64,000 bases of DNA from Lepturacanthus savala. Lineage: Eukaryota > Chordata > Actinopteri > Scombriformes > Trichiuridae. The notes below the pieces were generated by a model, which worked only from the letters and a program-made list of their open reading frames with translations, ran no database searches and was not told where the DNA came from. Numbering within the stretch: the first letter of the stretch is position 1; every line of letters starts with the position of its first letter. Of the stretch, positions 60,585 to 64,000 are shown piece after piece. A program made the translations under genes and the position numbers. Location: contig CM060465.1 in the NCBI GenBank assembly GCA_030544235.1, positions 28,280,988-28,344,987 of the forward strand, written 5' to 3'.

Positions 60585-61182
60585 TTAACCTCCCGTGTTA
60601 CTTTGCTGTTTCCATCCTTTATGTTAATGGTTTGGTTTTGACCCATGTCTTAAATCAGCTGTGAAATACACTTAAAACCATTACCTGTCACCCAACTGCT
60701 TTCCCATCTCTTGGTTAACTTTTTAGGTTTCTTAACCATGAAAATGTTGGTTTTAATATTTTTTAGTGTGGGTCTCTTGGCCTTTTTTTGTCAGTACACT
60801 ATACTCGATTTTAATCATAAAATGAGACAATCAATATATATAAATATATATATATTGTGTGACCTGACCATTCCTGAGGGGTATTGGAACACATCTGTTG
60901 AATGAATTACTTTTATTTATTTTTTTACATTATAATATTATTTTATATAACAACCTCTATGGTGTTACGGGTCATTTTCGACCCTCATCAGAACAAGTCG
61001 GTTGGCTGTCAGGGCACTTATGATTTCAGTTCTGGCTCTGACAACATATTTTTTTTCTGCTTTATTTTGTTGACAAAGTCAAAAAACCTTGATGCAAATA
61101 AAAAAATGCATGAAAACATTTTTTTCATGCATTTGAAATCTAAAATAGTTCGGTGGCGACCCTAATAGAAGAGGAAGGTTAA
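60585..61182. mobile_element. TTAA-flanked piggyBac-like non-autonomous element
   Basis: TTAA at 60585-60588 and 61179-61182. Ends read inward as TTAACCTCCCGTGTTACTTT and TTAACCTTCCTCTTCTATTA. The interior has GTTACGGGTCATTTTCGACC, a block typical of teleost piggyBac-type repeats whose ends start TTAACCCTCCTGTTA. It also contains a TA-rich tract (60834-60855) and a 13-bp hairpin (61104-61116 with 61122-61134). No transposase frame. Confidence 0.6.
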
Positions 61183-61184
61183 AG

Positions 61185-64000
61185 CGACATAACCGAGCAG
61201 CCTTGAGAATATCAAATATGAATATTCTGTATACAGAATATTGCTGTATAACATATTGATGCGGCCTCGTGTTTCACCCCAGTACGACGACCGTTCGCCA
61301 CATTTTTTTTTTTGCCACAGACCCAAGGTCACCAAGAGAAAACTAAACGCACAACATGTCTCTGATCTCCTCGAGTGAAACCTCCAAAAAACAAAAAAAG
61401 AGTGATGACGCCAGCCCGATTGATGCCTTGCGCTGTCACCTCTTTTTATCTTTTATCCGACCATGATGTCTAATTTATCGCTGTGAGTGTTAGAAGAACT
61501 GTCCTAACTCAAAACAATAATCATTTATTTCACTTTGTGCTCCCTATAACATGAAATTGTATTGCGAGTTTGAAAAGGCATTCGTATTTCAGAGCAAGCC
61601 CAACAGGGGATTCGGTTGGACACTTACAGTATAGCCCCATCCATTACCAAAGCAATTCCTGCTTATATGGAAATTTGATTCACCAGAGTCAATTTAGTTG
61701 TGCGCGATAACATGTCTTAGTTTGGTGACCTTAGCTTCGCTCCCCCTAGAAAAGCATTCAGTGCTTGTGTATTTGCAAACACAAACAGGCAAAACAGTTA
61801 AATTAGATGGCAGAGGCATACTTTGTTGATTTCTGACTTGTATTCTCTTCGGGATGGACAGCTTCTATTAAGGAAGCGCTGCAGAGCGAAAGATATTAAG
61901 TTCCCAGTCTCACACCACTTTCATGCACTCTGGCTGTGTCGTGCTGGGCAGTCGTGCAGAACTTGCTCACTGAGGCCATTTGAGCCAGTTCTCATGGGGG
62001 AAGAGCCGTGGTTCCATGTAACGCCAGTCACACATGAAGCCTGTCAGATGGTCTCCACTCGGGTTACATGTGTTGGAATAAAGGCACTTTTGTCCTACAT
62101 AGGTAGCAATTAAAGGTTGGTTTCATATTCTACCCTTGCTATCCCTAACAAGATATATTAGTGGTATAAGTACAAAAATATCTAAATATATGTATATATA
62201 TATATATTTAGTCTTTTTGTGTGTCTCACACATTAAGAGTAATGACCCTCTCCTCCGATTGGCTGATTTAACCCTTTTAAGTCCAGATTTTTTTTCAAAG
62301 ATTTCATGCATATCATTATATCAGTTGAGTCACTAGCAATGATGTTATGTATCTATTTTTTTTTAAATTATGAACTAGAAAATACCATTTTTTTGGGGGG
62401 GTGGGTATTCTAGAGACTTGAATAATGAAATAGATGTCTGGGTTGTGAAATTGACAGTTTACAACACTTATACTTAATACGCTTGGACTGATAAACTAAT
62501 ATTTCATAATCACACCTAATACTTTGATTCAGGGCAGAATGTTAATTAAATTGTATTCTTTGTCGACGTCGGCTGGAACCACGCCACGATGCTGATGTTA
62601 TTATTCTACAAATTAAATTGGTGCAACTAAAACAATTTATGATGTAAATTGTATGTTGATTTGTACACATTTGCCAAATTGTGTATCCATAGTGAAAAAT
62701 GCCCTGATTGTGATTTTGATATTGATTTTCAGCAATATCTTGTACACCTACTTTGAAATCCAGAAACCTTTCCTGGATTTCCTCTAAACTTCTTTCTTTT
62801 ACCTTTTTTTTCCTCAGCAATGGTCGCTGCAGTTATCGGCACAAACAAGACAGCAAGTCTCCGGCTATCTGAATGCTACTGGCCTTCTTTAGCAACCGCA
62901 GCAGATTTGGACTCAATAAGCAGAGTGTTGGAGACACTGACTGCAGGCCAGGACAGGAAATGGACAGCACAGATTGCTGCCCGCATGTACAGATGGCGTC
63001 GTGTCAGTGACTCGACTCGTTTCTTGCCCAGCGTGATGCATGTTTGCGACAGGCACCAGTGGCAGACACGCCGGAACGTAAGGAGCATGCAGAGCTAAAT
63101 CAGATTAGGCCTCGGCTGCAGAGCCAAACGGCCCCTTAGAGCTGCGGAAGTACATGTTGTGCAGCTGTAATTCGGTGAATTTCCTCAGGAGATTTCATCG
63201 CCTTCTAACGAGAAATTCTATATTTAATCTGGGTTTATTTATAAATCATAGCGTGATGCACCTGATCTGTTTGTCATTAACCCTCTATTTCCTAGTGTTG
63301 CCGTATGGTAACAAGTACTTTATCTTCATTTCACTAAAAAGCTGTGATATAAAATCAGTTGTTTTTTTTTACAGTTAGGCAGGAAAAGCAGAATTTTATT
63401 TTTAAGGACAATTTATAAGGCTCATGGACACTTGACATGTCAGCATCATTGTCTCATAACCAAAGGTTGTCTTTTATTCAGAATTTTGGAACATTTTCAA
63501 CAAGTAAAAAATTAAACTCACTATCTAGTGTAGGTAAATTTACTTCAATTTTAAAGTTAAATTTAATTTTTCTAATATGCTAAAAAAAAAAAAAAGCTAT
63601 ATGGAAACAGCATGCAAATATGGAAAATTCCTGGTTCATACAACCTAATGGAGTCCCATTCACTTATATAGCATGAAACTATCCTGAGACTATGTTTACA
63701 ACTTTTTCTAATATATATTTAATATATCTATTATTTAGACTATTTTGAGTAATAAACATTCAAAATATTGCTTACTACACGACCCTTCTAAAGTTCTAAG
63801 TAATCAGAAATATACTCTATACATTGCTAATGTGGTAAATGACTATTCTAGCTGCAATTGTCTGGTTTTTGGTGCAATATCTACATAGCTGTATAGAGGC
63901 CCATTTCCAGCAACTATCACTCCAGTGTTCTAATGGTACAATGTGTTTGCTCATAGCATCAGAAGGTTAATGGATGATTAGAAAACCCTTAAACAGTTTA
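61185..64000. other. No gene seen; unique, part compositionally balanced
   Basis: A short TA tract lies at about 62188-62208, a run of about seven G near 62395, and about 14 A at 63582-63595. 61320-61700 and 62820-63250 are the least repetitive and most balanced stretches. The latter carries a 92-codon plus frame and overlapping minus frames, none with a domain. A conserved non-coding element is more likely than an exon. Confidence 0.45.

Overview
This window reads as teleost fish nuclear DNA, and within that most likely a percomorph. The evidence is the repeat content: a tRNA-derived SINE family common in teleosts, an L2-type LINE 3' end, a Rex3/RTE-type LINE, Tc1/mariner pieces, hAT-like elements with 8-bp target duplications, two TTAA-flanked piggyBac-like elements, and many microsatellites. 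The base composition is AT-rich. There is no operon structure and there are no long open frames. I see no host protein-coding exon, rRNA or functional tRNA gene that I would defend. The window looks like intergenic or long-intron sequence. Open frames above 100 codons come from microsatellites, minisatellites, decayed transposons or chance.

Layout. 1-2.2 kb: SINE 3' fragment, a full-length minus-strand SINE set in a TG tract, and a frameshifted L2-like LINE 3' end. 2.2-7.9 kb: mostly unique sequence with a 30-bp foldback (3160-3358), TA and ATT microsatellites, a hAT-like end and a second dispersed element. 7.9-8.3 kb: a hAT-like element carrying a 31-33 bp minisatellite, with sister copies at 31.8-32.1 kb (inverted) and 53.3-53.5 kb. 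The last has both ends and a near-perfect 8-bp target duplication. 13.5-14.1 kb: a dense cluster of imperfect palindromes. 18.5 kb: 5'-truncated SINE. 21.06-21.84 kb: a Rex3-like LINE in two opposed pieces arranged as expected from twin priming. 23.6-24.6 kb: TACAGTA-rich sequence with a 22-bp perfect palindrome. 26.3-27.5 kb: SINE, then a TTAA-flanked element with a GC-rich core. 35.1-38.1 kb: an element with CTTTCACAC ends, a second copy of the 6.4 kb dispersed element, and a full-length SINE with a 13-bp target duplication. 39.4-41.1 kb: decayed Tc1-like transposase and a 185-bp TA tract. 44.0-44.3 kb: short Tc1-type element. 48.3-49.4 kb: tRNA-like segment and a 718-bp hAT-like element. 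51.4-57.7 kb: tRNA-like segments, an inverted pair of a ~310-bp dispersed repeat, the minisatellite hAT, and a ~290-bp direct duplication. 59.2-61.2 kb: inverted repeat and a second TTAA element.

How it works together: the recognisable parts are independent insertions, not a pathway. The most informative observations are mechanistic: twin priming of the Rex3 copy, target duplications at the SINE and hAT copies, a minisatellite carried inside a DNA transposon, and the palindrome cluster. Several unique, more balanced-composition stretches (for example 24.6-25.3, 28.4-28.7, 32.6-32.9, 47.1-47.4 and 62.8-63.3 kb) could be conserved regulatory elements. That cannot be judged from one genome. I found no evidence of an undescribed multi-gene system here. 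Family names come from remembered sequence features, not from a search.
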